Assembly: GCA_050700835.1 (NCBI GenBank)
Contig: JBOHDX010000054.1
Coordinates: 1 to 64,000 of the forward strand
Source of the DNA: JBOHDX01 sp050700835
GTDB lineage: Bacteria; Actinomycetota; Actinomycetes; Propionibacteriales; Nocardioidaceae
Direction: 5' to 3'
Length of the DNA: 64,000 nucleotides
Below are positions 17,158 through 25,900 of the stretch, one piece after another. The number at the start of each line of letters is the position of its first letter. Within the stretch, counting starts at the first letter, position 1. Under the pieces are notes generated by a model. It saw nothing but the letters and a program-made list of their open reading frames with translations. It made no database searches and was not told the origin of the DNA. The position numbers were made by a program, and so were the translations under genes.

Positions 17158-17492
17158 AGCGCGGCACCATCTCGCTCGCCGGTGCGTACCCTCAGGATCG
17201 TGTCCACCGGCAGCACCCAGACCTTGCCGTCGCCGATCTTGCCGGTCCGCGCCGACGTGACGATCACGTCGACGACGTCGGCGGCATCGACGTCCTCGAC
17301 GACCAGCTCGAGCCGGACCTTGGGCACGAGATCCACGTCGTACTCCGCGCCGCGGTAGACCTCGACGTGCCCCTTCTGCCGGCCGTAGCCGCTGGCCTCG
17401 GTGACGGTCATGCCCGTGACCCCGAATGCCTCCAGCGCCTGGCGGACGTCCTCCCACTTGTGCGGCTTGACGACTGCCGTGACCAGCTTCAT
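17154..17492 (-). CDS. glnB: Nitrogen regulatory protein PII
   Basis: Trimeric sensor of ATP/ADP and 2-oxoglutarate that controls AmtB and other targets. 112 aa. KLVTAVVKPHKWEDVRQAL opening, VTEASGYGRQKGH, and the T-loop with Tyr46 and Tyr51 (YRGAEYD); Tyr51 is the usual modification site. TARTGKIGDGKVWV-type sequence precedes the C-terminal strand. The ATG overlaps the amt stop (ATGA), so amt, glnB and glnD are translationally coupled. Confidence 0.96.
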   Translation of the reverse strand: MKLVTAVVKPHKWEDVRQALEAFGVTGMTVTEASGYGRQKGHVEVYRGAEYDVDLVPKVRLELVVEDVDAADVVDVIVTSARTGKIGDGKVWVLPVDTILRVRTGERDGAAL

Positions 17493-18811
17493 GCGCGGAC
17501 CCTTCCCTCGGCGCTTCGCACAGACGAGGCGGCTGGGCCGACCCCTCGTGACCCGGCGGCCGACCCCGTCAGCTCGTAGCCGCTCTCGGCGTGCTCGGCC
17601 AGGTCGATGCCCGTCAGCTCGTCGTCACCGTCGATGCGGAAGCCGATGGTCAGGTCGATCACCTTGCCGATGGCGTACGCCATGGTGAAGCTGAACCCGC
17701 CGATGGCCAGCACGGCGACGGTCTGCTTGCCCAGCAGCGAGAGATCCCCGCCGGGATAGAGCAGTCCGCCGGTGGTGGACAGGAAGCCGAGCGCGATCGA
17801 TCCGAACGCGCCCCCGACCAGGTGAACCCCGACGACGTCGAGCGAGTCGTCGAAGCCGAGCCGCCACTTCAGGCCGACCGCCAGAGCGCACAACGCTCCC
17901 GCGAGCGTCCCCAGCACCAGCGAGCCGACCGGGGTGACGAACGCACACGCTGGGGTGATCGCGACCAGGCCGGCGACGGCGCCGGAGGCCGCGCCCAAGG
18001 TGGTGGGCTTCCCGTCGCGGAGCCGCTCGACCAGCAGCCAACCGCAGACCGCGGCGGCCGTGGCAGCCTGCGTGTTGACGAACGCCACGGCCGCCAGCTC
18101 GTTCGCGCCGAGCGCGGAGCCCGCATTGAACCCGAACCAGCCGAACCACAGCAGCCCTGCGCCCAGCAGCACGAACGGCACGTTGTGCGGCCGCATCGGG
18201 TCCTTCTTCCAGCCGAGCCGCTTGCCGAGGACCAGCGCCAACGCGAGACCGGCGGCGCCGGCGTTGACGTGGACCGCCGTACCGCCGGCGAAGTCCTGCA
18301 CCCCCCACTTGGCCAACCAGCCGGCACCGTCGCCGGCGGCGTTGGTGCCGAAGTCGAAGACCCAGTGCGCCACCGGGAAGTAGACCAGCGTGGTCCACGC
18401 CGCGACGAAGACGGCCCAGGCCCCGAACTTGGCGCGATCGGCGATGGCGCCACTTATCAGTGCGGGCGTGATGACGGCGAACATCAGCTGGAAGGCGACG
18501 AAGGCGAGCGCCGGGATCGTCAGGGTTCCCAGGTTCACGGCCAATGTGGGCCCGGCGCCACCGAACAGGTGGTGCAGGCCGAGGTTGTGGAACGACCCGA
18601 GCAGCCGGTTGCCGGGGTCCCCGAAGGCTTCCGAGTAGCCGAACAGCACCCACAGGATGGTGACGATGCCGATCGTGATCGTGCTCATCATCAACATGTT
18701 GAGGACGCTCTTGGCGCGGACCATGCCGCCGTAGAAGAAGGCAAGGCCGGGCGTCATCAGCAGCACGAGCGCGGCACTGACCAAGACCCAGGCGGTGTCG
18801 CCGGTGTTCAT
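17489..18811 (-). CDS. amtB: Ammonium transporter AmtB
   Basis: Ammonium channel of 440 aa with about eleven membrane helices and a polar C-terminal tail. Family markers: WVLVSAALVLLMTPGLAFFYGG at the N-terminus (F/Y gate region), the DFAGGTAVHVNAG motif with the first pore histidine, and VVGVHLVGGAFGS with the second. The C-terminus (DGDDELTGIDLAEHAESGYE) is the PII-interacting region. First gene of amtB-glnB-glnD; nitrogen-limitation control is expected from the family. Confidence 0.96.
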   Translation of the reverse strand: MNTGDTAWVLVSAALVLLMTPGLAFFYGGMVRAKSVLNMLMMSTITIGIVTILWVLFGYSEAFGDPGNRLLGSFHNLGLHHLFGGAGPTLAVNLGTLTIPALAFVAFQLMFAVITPALISGAIADRAKFGAWAVFVAAWTTLVYFPVAHWVFDFGTNAAGDGAGWLAKWGVQDFAGGTAVHVNAGAAGLALALVLGKRLGWKKDPMRPHNVPFVLLGAGLLWFGWFGFNAGSALGANELAAVAFVNTQAATAAAVCGWLLVERLRDGKPTTLGAASGAVAGLVAITPACAFVTPVGSLVLGTLAGALCALAVGLKWRLGFDDSLDVVGVHLVGGAFGSIALGFLSTTGGLLYPGGDLSLLGKQTVAVLAIGGFSFTMAYAIGKVIDLTIGFRIDGDDELTGIDLAEHAESGYELTGSAAGSRGVGPAASSVRSAEGRVRA

Positions 18812-18903
18812 CGCAGCGGTCTCCTCACGTCCCCGGAATCGTGCCGGTGCGAGGTTTCACAACGAGAGCAGCCGCGTTGCGCCGACGTGACGATGCGGCG
18901 CGC

Positions 18904-18927
18904 TGTGTTACGGGCGTGTGAACGTCA
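18904..18927. promoter_or_regulatory. Possible nitrogen-control site upstream of amtB (weak)
   Basis: GTTAC-N6-GTGAACGTCAC begins at 18907, about 95 bp upstream of amtB and touching the ftsY stop. It resembles the actinobacterial GlnR pattern GTnAC-N6-GAAAC only partly: the half-site spacing is off by a base. Reported as a lead only. Confidence 0.2.
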
Positions 18928-20022
18928 CGCCAGGAGGGCGTCGACGAACTCGTCCGGCTCGAACGGCGCGAGGTCGTCGGCGCCTTCGCCGAGGCCGACG
19001 AGCTTCACGGGTACGCCAAGCTCACGCTGGACCGCGATCACGATGCCACCCTTGGCGGTCCCGTCGAGCTTGGTGAGCACGATGCCGGTGACGTCGACGA
19101 CGTCGGAGAACACCCGGGCCTGGGTCAGGCCGTTCTGTCCCGTGGTGGCGTCGATGACGAGCAACACCTCGGTGACCGGCGCGACCTTCTCGATCACCCG
19201 CTTCACCTTGCCCAGCTCGTCCATCAGTCCGGACTTGGTGTGCAGCCGGCCCGCGGTGTCGACAAGGACGGTGTCGACGCCGAGCTCGACGCCCTTCGAG
19301 ACGGCGTCGAAGCCGACGCTGGCCGGGTCGCCGCCCTCGGGACCTCGCACGGTTTCGACGCCGACCCGTTCCCCCCACGTCTGCAGCTGGTCCGCCGCCG
19401 CCGCGCGGAACGTGTCCGCAGCCGCTAGCAGCACGCGTTTGTCGGCCGCGACCAGGACACGCGCGATCCGGCCGACGGTGGTCGTCTTGCCGGTGCCGTT
19501 GACGCCGACGACGAGAACCACGCCGGGCCGCCTGTCGGCGCCATCGGCATGCAGCACGCGGTCCGCGGCCGGTTCGATCGCGGAGATCAGCTCGTCACGG
19601 AGCACGTCGTGGGCCTGCTGCGGGGACTCTGCACCCTCGACCCTCAACCGGGTACGCAGCCGATCCACGAGCTCGTGGGTGGGCCCCACACCGACGTCGG
19701 CGGTCAGCAACGTGTCCTCGATCTCCTCCCACGTGTCCTCGTCGAGCCGATCCCGGGACAGCAGCGTCAGCAGGCCGCGACCCAGGTCTGACTGCGATCT
19801 GGCCAGCCGGCTGCGCAGCAGGGCAAGCCTTCCCTGCGCGGACTCGGGCCGCTCGATGGTGGGAGCCGCGGTCTGTGCCGGGAGCTGCGCTTCCTCCACC
19901 GGCGCCGGGGGTGCAGGCAGCTCGCGTCGGCCGTGGCGCGTCGTGAGAGCGAGTATCGCGGCGGCACCGCCAACGAGTACGAGGGCGGCAACGACGATGA
20001 CGATCAGGACGAGGGACGACAC
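18925..20022 (-). CDS. ftsY: Signal recognition particle receptor FtsY
   Basis: SRP receptor GTPase, 365 aa. An N-terminal hydrophobic helix (LVLIVIVVAALVLVGGAAAI) directly follows the GTG start at 20020-20022, so it is membrane-anchored as in many actinobacteria. A Pro/Ala-rich linker leads to the NG domain: VGVNGTGKTTTVGRIA, AADTFRAAAADQL, VDTAGRLHTK, TKLDGTAKGG and GLGEGADDLAPF. No good SD is visible at the GTG, but any longer reading is hydrophilic and would bury the helix inside the protein. Confidence 0.95.
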   Translation of the reverse strand: MSSLVLIVIVVAALVLVGGAAAILALTTRHGRRELPAPPAPVEEAQLPAQTAAPTIERPESAQGRLALLRSRLARSQSDLGRGLLTLLSRDRLDEDTWEEIEDTLLTADVGVGPTHELVDRLRTRLRVEGAESPQQAHDVLRDELISAIEPAADRVLHADGADRRPGVVLVVGVNGTGKTTTVGRIARVLVAADKRVLLAAADTFRAAAADQLQTWGERVGVETVRGPEGGDPASVGFDAVSKGVELGVDTVLVDTAGRLHTKSGLMDELGKVKRVIEKVAPVTEVLLVIDATTGQNGLTQARVFSDVVDVTGIVLTKLDGTAKGGIVIAVQRELGVPVKLVGLGEGADDLAPFEPDEFVDALLA

Positions 20023-20059
20023 GGGAGGGCAGTCTAGGGGCCGAGCAGCGACCTCGGTG

Positions 20060-20296
20060 TCAGCTGGGGGCGGGCTCCGTCGGGTCAGGTCCGTCGGCTG
20101 CGTGACGCTCGGCCACGACGCGAATGTGGTCCTCGCCGTCCTCTTCGAGGCCCATGCTCTCCGCAGCCTTCGACATCTTCGCCGACAGCCCCGGAGCCTT
20201 GGGGATCTCCTTGCCCCGTTGGGCGAACGCGACATAGGTCACGACGACGGCAGCGAGCACGACGATGACCAACACGGTGATCACGACTGGCAACAC
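20060..20296 (-). CDS. Small single-pass membrane protein, unknown function
   Basis: 78 aa starting at a GTG. One membrane segment near the N-terminus (VVITVLVIVVLAAVVVTYVAF), then a charged soluble tail (QRGKEIPKAPGLSAKMSKAA, GLEEDGEDH). I do not recognise a named family. It ends 37 bp before ftsY on the same strand, which suggests co-transcription, and it faces the fur gene across 168 bp. Codon usage with high GC third positions is consistent with real coding. Confidence 0.55.
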   Translation of the reverse strand: MLPVVITVLVIVVLAAVVVTYVAFAQRGKEIPKAPGLSAKMSKAAESMGLEEDGEDHIRVVAERHAADGPDPTEPAPS

Positions 20297-20427
20297 GGGC
20301 TATCGCCCCCAAGGCGATCGGTTTCGGAACAACGGTGCGTGACAACGGCGCGTGGAACATGGTGGCCGAGACCCGCACCAAGTCTGGCACCGGGCTCCAA
20401 GTTGCGCGGCCTGGACACCACCGGCAC

Positions 20428-20444
20428 TCTTGAATGATTCCAGA
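20428..20444. promoter_or_regulatory. Candidate Fur-type operator upstream of fur-katA
   Basis: TCTTGAATGATTCCAGA contains the palindrome GAAT-G-ATTC, 21 bp upstream of the regulator start. Actinobacterial FurA/CatR sites next to catalase genes carry similar TTGAATnATTC-like cores; the match here is by eye. Confidence 0.45.
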
Positions 20445-20464
20445 CAATGTGGTGAGGTCGCGCA

Positions 20465-20938
20465 ATGGGTGCCGAGCAGCGACTGCGAGGGTCGGGGCTA
20501 CGTGTCACCAGGCCTCGGGTCGCCGTCCTCGAGGTGCTGACCGACGGTGGGCATCTGTACGCGGACGACGTCCGGCACGCGGTTCAGACCCGGCTCGGCT
20601 CGGTCTCCGTGCAGACCGTCTACGACGTGCTCGCGACCCTCACCTCGGCAGGGCTGCTGCGCCGGGTGGAGCCGGCGGGCAGCCCCGCGTTGTACGAAGT
20701 GCGGGTCGGTGACAACCACCACCACATGATCTGCCGTACGTGCGGGGCCATCGAGGACGTCGACTGCGCTGCCGGTCTCAAGCCCTGTCTCATACCGAGC
20801 ACCGATCACGGCTTCGCCGTTGACGAGGCTGAGGTCACCTTCTGGGGGACCTGCCCCAGCTGCCGACGCTCGACCTTCCAGGACCATCCGCGACCAACCA
20901 GTCCAACCAGCCACACAGACAAGGAGCGACATGACTGA
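20465..20938 (+). CDS. Fur-family transcriptional regulator (FurA/CatR-like)
   Basis: Metal- and redox-responsive repressor of 157 aa. N-terminal winged helix (RLRGSGLRVTRPRVAVLEVL, SVQTVYDVLATLTSAGLLRR), then the dimerisation/metal domain with DNHHHMICRTCGAIEDVDC and the second cysteine pair GTCPSC. GAGGT lies 8 nt before the ATG. Its last 8 bases overlap the katA start, so the pair is translationally coupled, as for furA-katG in other actinomycetes; repression of katA and itself is the likely role. Confidence 0.9.
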   Translation: MGAEQRLRGSGLRVTRPRVAVLEVLTDGGHLYADDVRHAVQTRLGSVSVQTVYDVLATLTSAGLLRRVEPAGSPALYEVRVGDNHHHMICRTCGAIEDVDCAAGLKPCLIPSTDHGFAVDEAEVTFWGTCPSCRRSTFQDHPRPTSPTSHTDKERHD

Positions 20939-22376
20939 CTTCAACCGCTCAACCACCCCGACCGGCGGTCCCGCCCCCAGCGATCGCAACTCGCTGACAG
21001 TAGGCGCCAACGGGCCGATCCTGCTGCACGACTATCACTTCCTCGAGCAGATGGCCCACTTCAACCGTGAGCGGGTACCCGAGCGCAACGTGCATGCCAA
21101 GGGGGGCGGCGCGTTCGGCGTACTGGAGATCACCGAGGACGTCAGCCAGTACACGAAGGCGGCGGTGTTCACCAAGGGCACCAAGACCGACATGCTGGCG
21201 CGCTTCTCCACGGTTGCGGGTGAGGCCGGCTACGCCGACACGAACCGCGACCCGCGAGGGTTCGCCTTGAAGTTCTACACGTCCGAAGGCAACTGGGACC
21301 TCGTCGGCAACAACACGCCGGTGTTCTTCATCCGGGACGCGATCAAGTTCCCGCACTTCATCCGCTCGCAGAAGCGGCTCGCCGGCAGCCACCTGCGCAG
21401 CAACGACATGCAGTGGGACTTCTGGACCCTGAACCCCGAGTCGTCGCACCAAGTCACGTGGCTGATGGGTGACCGGGGTCTGCCGAAGACGTGGCGCAAC
21501 ATGGACGGATTCGGTTCCCACACCTACATGTGGGTCAACGCCGCTGGTGAGAAGACCTGGGTGAAGTTCCACTTCAAGACCGAGCAGGGCATCGACTTCC
21601 TCACCGAGGACGAGGCTCAAGCCATCCGTGGGGAGAACCCCGACTACCACTTGCAGGACCTCTACCAGGCGATCGCCGCAGGCGAGCACCCGCGCTGGAG
21701 CCTCGAGGTCCAGCTGATGCCGTACGAGGACGCGGCGACCTACCGCTTCAACCCGTTCGACCTGACGAAGGTGTGGCCGCAGTCGGACTACCCGCGGATC
21801 AAGATCGGCACCATGACTCTGAACCGGAACCCGGAGAACTACTTCGCCCAGATCGAGCAGGCAGCGTTCGAGCCCAGCGCACTCGTGCCCGGGATCGGGC
21901 TCTCGCCGGACAAGATGCTGCTGGGTCGCGTGTTCGCGTACGCCGACACGCACCGGTACCGGATCGGGCCGAACTACCACCAGCTGCCCGTGAACCAGCC
22001 TCGCGTTCCGACCAACAGCTACTCGTTCGACGGCCCGATGACCTACTTCCACTCCGGCGACCAGGCGGTGTACGCCCCGAACAGCAAGGGCCGGGCGTAC
22101 TCCGACGGTGGAGCCGAGCCCGAAGGCAGCTGGCAGCTCGACGGCGAGATCATGCGGTCCGCCTATGACCTGCACGCCGAGGACGACGACGTGACCCAGC
22201 CGGGCAACCTGATCCGGGACGTCATGGACGACGCGGCGCGGGTCCGACTCGTGTCCAACATCACCGGCCATGCCCGCCAAGGCGTCACCGGACCGGTGCT
22301 GGACCGGATCTTCGAGTACTGGCGGGCGATCGACAAGAACGTCGGCGACGCGGTGGCAGCCAACTTCGCCCACTGA
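20931..22376 (+). CDS. katA: Monofunctional haem catalase
   Basis: Converts hydrogen peroxide to water and oxygen. 481 aa, the small-subunit (clade 3) size. Catalytic His in ERNVHAKGGGAFG, the Asn in LVGNNTPVFFIRDA, RSQKR and the haem-ligand Tyr in RVFAYADTHRYRIGPNY, with YHQLPVNQP following. The ATG at 20931 follows AAGGAG and overlaps the regulator's end. Expression is presumably lifted when the Fur-type repressor is oxidised. Confidence 0.96.
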   Translation: MTDFNRSTTPTGGPAPSDRNSLTVGANGPILLHDYHFLEQMAHFNRERVPERNVHAKGGGAFGVLEITEDVSQYTKAAVFTKGTKTDMLARFSTVAGEAGYADTNRDPRGFALKFYTSEGNWDLVGNNTPVFFIRDAIKFPHFIRSQKRLAGSHLRSNDMQWDFWTLNPESSHQVTWLMGDRGLPKTWRNMDGFGSHTYMWVNAAGEKTWVKFHFKTEQGIDFLTEDEAQAIRGENPDYHLQDLYQAIAAGEHPRWSLEVQLMPYEDAATYRFNPFDLTKVWPQSDYPRIKIGTMTLNRNPENYFAQIEQAAFEPSALVPGIGLSPDKMLLGRVFAYADTHRYRIGPNYHQLPVNQPRVPTNSYSFDGPMTYFHSGDQAVYAPNSKGRAYSDGGAEPEGSWQLDGEIMRSAYDLHAEDDDVTQPGNLIRDVMDDAARVRLVSNITGHARQGVTGPVLDRIFEYWRAIDKNVGDAVAANFAH

Positions 22377-22393
22377 CACCACCGGCCCCGGTT

Positions 22394-22450
22394 GAGCCTT
22401 ACGTTTCCGTGGCGACACGCCCCAGCGTGTCGCACGGAAACGTAAGGCTC
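22394..22450. terminator. Long hairpin between katA and the convergent thioesterase gene
   Basis: GAGCCTTACGTTTCCGT (22394-22410) pairs with ACGGAAACGTAAGGCTC (22434-22450); inside, GCGACACGC pairs with GCGTGTCGC around a CCCA loop, giving a 26-bp stem with one bulged G. It ends both transcripts in this convergent arrangement; there is no T run. Confidence 0.8.
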
Positions 22451-22505
22451 AGCGTCCGGGGTTCAGCGTTCGGGGCTCAGCGTTCCTGGGCTCAGCGTTC
22501 CTGGG
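22447..22505 (-). repeat. About 15-bp tandem repeat at the 3' end of the thioesterase gene
   Basis: Four units related to CTCAGCGTTCCTGGG, the last two identical (22476-22505); the coding part specifies repeated LSPGT. Confidence 0.75.
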
Positions 22506-22945
22506 CTCAGGACGGTGGCGGCGGCCGCGCGAATCAGCGTGGGCACCGGCACCGGCCGCCTCGTCTGCGAGTCGACATAGACATGCACGAAGCGCCCCAC
22601 CGCCGCGCGTTGCGGCGAGTCGCCCTGAAAGATCGCCAGGGCGTACACGATGCTGGTGCGGCCCAGCCGCTGCACGGAGAGACCCACCTGCACGTCACCG
22701 GGGAATCCGAGCTCTCGCAGGAACTCGCAGCGAGTCTCGACGACCAGCCCGACCGCGGGAAGCGTCCGGATGTCCACTCCGGTCGCGTCCATCAACCAGC
22801 CGTTCACCGCGGTGTCGAAGAACGAGTAGTAGACGACGTTGTTGACATGGCCGTAGACGTCCTCGTCCATCCACCGGGTGGTGATGGTACGAACGACCGG
22901 GAAGTCGGCAGGCGTGACGGCGGGCGGCCTCGGCATCGACGGCAC
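22463..22945 (-). CDS. Hotdog-fold acyl-CoA thioesterase (4HBT family)
   Basis: 160-aa protein of the YbgC/FcbC-like thioesterase group. Motif TRWMDEDVYGHVNNVVYYSFFD carries the catalytic acid and the substrate-loop GHVNN; VETRCEFLRELGFPGDVQVG and IVYALAIFQGD follow in the expected order. The C-terminus ends in repeated LSPGT units encoded by about 15-bp DNA repeats at 22447-22505. The GTG start is 1 bp after the smc stop, so the gene is downstream in the smc transcript. Acyl substrate unknown. Confidence 0.87.
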   Translation of the reverse strand: MPSMPRPPAVTPADFPVVRTITTRWMDEDVYGHVNNVVYYSFFDTAVNGWLMDATGVDIRTLPAVGLVVETRCEFLRELGFPGDVQVGLSVQRLGRTSIVYALAIFQGDSPQRAAVGRFVHVYVDSQTRRPVPVPTLIRAAAATVLSPGTLSPGTLSPER

Positions 22946-22946
22946 G

Positions 22947-25900
22947 TCAGGCGGACTCGGCCTCGCGCAGCCGCTGGCTGATCACCGCTGACACACCGTC
23001 GCCGCGCATCGAGACGCCGTACAACGCGTCGGCCACCTCCATCGTGCGCTTCTGGTGGGTGATGACCAGCAACTGGGAGTTCTCCCGCAGCTCCTCGTAG
23101 ATCTCCAGTAGCCGCCCGAGGTTGATCTCGTCGAGGGCGGCTTCCACTTCGTCGAGGATGTAGAACGGGCTCGGCCGAGCCTTGAACAACGCGACCAGGA
23201 AGGCCACCGCCACCAGGGACCGTTCGCCACCGGACAGCAGCGACAGCCGCTTGACCTTCTTGCCGGGGGGCCGGGCCTCGACGTCGATGCCGGTTCGGAG
23301 CATATCCGAGGGTTCGGTCAGGACCAGTCGGCCCTCACCGCCGGGGAACAGCCTGGCGAAGATCAGGGTGAACTCGCGCTGCACGTCCACGAAGGCTGCG
23401 GTGAACACCTGCTCCACCCGCTGGTCGACGTCGCGGATGATGTCGAGCAGGTCGCGTCGGGTCCGCTTCAGGTCCTCGAGCTGCTCGGTGAGGAAGGCGT
23501 GCCGCTCCTCCATCGCGGAGTACTCCTCCAACGCCAACGGGTTAACCCGGCCCAGGAGCGCGAGTGCCTTCTCGGCGACGCGCAGCCGCTTGGCTTGCTC
23601 CTCGCGGACGTACGCCACCGGCTCCCCGGGCTCGGCACCCTCGTCCACGGGCGGCGGGGGAACGAGGATGTCGGGGCCGTACTCGGTCAGCAGCGTGTCC
23701 ACGTCGAGGCCGAGCTCCTCGAAGGAGCGCTGCTCGAGCGCCTCGATCCGCAGCCTCTGCTCGGTGCGGGCCACTTCGTCGCGGTGCACGGAGTCGGTGA
23801 GTCGGGCGAGGTCGGCGCCCAGCTCGTTGACGCGGGTACGTGCGGCTACCAGCGCGCTCTCCCGCTCCCCGCGGCTGTCCTCGACCGCACGCCGCTGCGC
23901 CTGCGCGAGCGCCAGCGACTGCTCGACGCGGTCCAAGGTGAGCCGGGAGCCCACGACCACGGCCGCGGCGACCCGTGCCTCGCGGCGGCGTCGCTCGCGA
24001 CGCTCGAGTGCCTGACGCCGCTCAGCTCGCTCGCGCTGTGCCGCGGCGACCAGCGAGTCGGCCCTGCCGTGCAGTGCGCGGGCGCGTTCCTCACCGGTGC
24101 GCAGCACCAGCCGTGCCTCGGTCTCGTGAGCGCGTGCCGCCTTTGCGGTCTCGGCGAGGCCCTCCCTGGACCCGGTGTCGGGCTCCTCGCCGGGCGCCTG
24201 CGACGCTTGGGCCAGTCGCTCCTCGAGCTCGTTCAGGCCCTCACGGTTGAGGTCGCGCGCTGCCTGCGCCTCGTGGATCGTCCGGGACAACCGCTCGGAC
24301 TCCGCCTTGGCCGAGCGGGCCGCCGACCCGAGCTGTCCGAGTTGTTCGGCCACGGCTGACATCGCCGCGTCGGACTCGTGCAACCTGGCCAGCGCCACAT
24401 CGAGGCGGTGCGCCGCCTCCGTGCGCTGGTCATCAAGACGGGACAGGTCGAACCGAAGTCGCTCGCCGGCATGAGTCGCGGCCTCGAGCCGCTCGCGCGC
24501 CTCGTCCAGAGCCGCCTGCACCTCCAGCAGGCTAGGAGTCGACGAGGACCCACCCGCGGCCCGGTGGCGAGACAACAGGTCCCCGGACCGGGTGACGGCG
24601 ACGACGTCGGGAACGTCGGCCACGACGTCGCGTGCCTCGTCGAGGTCCTGCACCACGACGACCTTGAACAGCAGCCGGCGCAGCGATCCGACCAGCGCGC
24701 CGGGCGCGTCGACAAGGTCGATCGCATAGACCGCCGACCTCGGCAGACCGGGCCACGTCGAGTCGTCGATGTCGGCGCCGCCGAGCACCAGGCCGGCTCG
24801 GCCGAGGTCGTCGGCCTTGAGATGCGCGATCGCCTCCACCGCCGCGTCGACGTGGGTGACGGCGACCGCGTCGGCGGCGTCGCCGAGCGCGGCGGCCACA
24901 GCCGCTTCGTACCCGGGCCGCACACTGAGCAGGGCGGCCACGGACCCGAGCAGCCCGGACACCGTGTCGGTCGCGGCGAGCAGGGCACCCGAGCCGTCCT
25001 TGCGGGTGAGCCCGAGCTCGAGGGCCTCGACCCGTCCGACCAGGGCGGCCCGATCCCGGTCGGCCGCTTGGGCCTGATCGCGGACCTTCTCGGTCTGCGC
25101 CGTCAGGTCGTCGAGCACCGCCTGGGCGGCCTCGTGCTCGGCGTCCAAGCCACCCTCGCCGGCGTCAAGACCCGCGACCTGGTTCTCCAACGCGGTGAAG
25201 TCGCGCGATGCCCTGCCGGCCCGTCGCTCGACCTCGTCGCGTACGCCATGGAGCCGGTCGACCTCCTCCTGAGCCGCCGCCGCCCGGCTGCGACGCGCGT
25301 TGACCTGCCCGGTGAGACGGGCCAGCCCCTCCCGCCGATCGGCGGACGCCCGGAGCAGCCCGGCGACGCGGCGGTCCTCCTCCACGTGCGCCTGCTCCAC
25401 GTTCTGACGGCCCTCCACGGCGGCCTCGAGTGCTGCCCGTGCCTGCGTCACCTCGGCATTGATCGAATCCTCCTGGGCCCGGACCCGACTCGCCTCGGCT
25501 TCGAGCTCGTCCGGATCACGGCCGAGCGGTAGCTGCGCGGGCTCGTCGGCACTGGTGCGGACACGTTCGGCGGCCTGCCCGACCGTCCCGCGCAGACGCT
25601 CACGCAGCCCGGACAGGTGGTACCAGGTCTCCTGGGACCGGGCCAGCCGCGGGGCGTCGGCGCGCAGCTGCTCCTCCAACCGGGCCTGCGATTGCGTGGT
25701 CCCGGCCAGGTCGTCCTCCACCGCGGTGCGGCGCTCACGCAGCGCCGTCTCGTCGGCCATCTCGCGCTCGAACGACCCGCGGGCCGTAGTCATGTCGTCC
25801 GCGAGCAGCCGGGCGCGGGCGTCGCGCAGGTCAGCCTGCACCCCGACGGCCTTGCGGGCCACTTCGGCCTGACGGCCCAGAGGCTTCAGCTGCCTCCGGA

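Noticed and set aside
14650..17358. A long plus-strand open frame opposite ffh, glnD and glnB
   Set aside because: Lacks family motifs, while the reverse strand codes for conserved proteins.
17591..20437. A very long open frame on the plus strand opposite amtB and ftsY
   Set aside because: High-GC antisense shadow: the minus strand carries clear AmtB and FtsY domains, and the plus reading has no recognisable motif.
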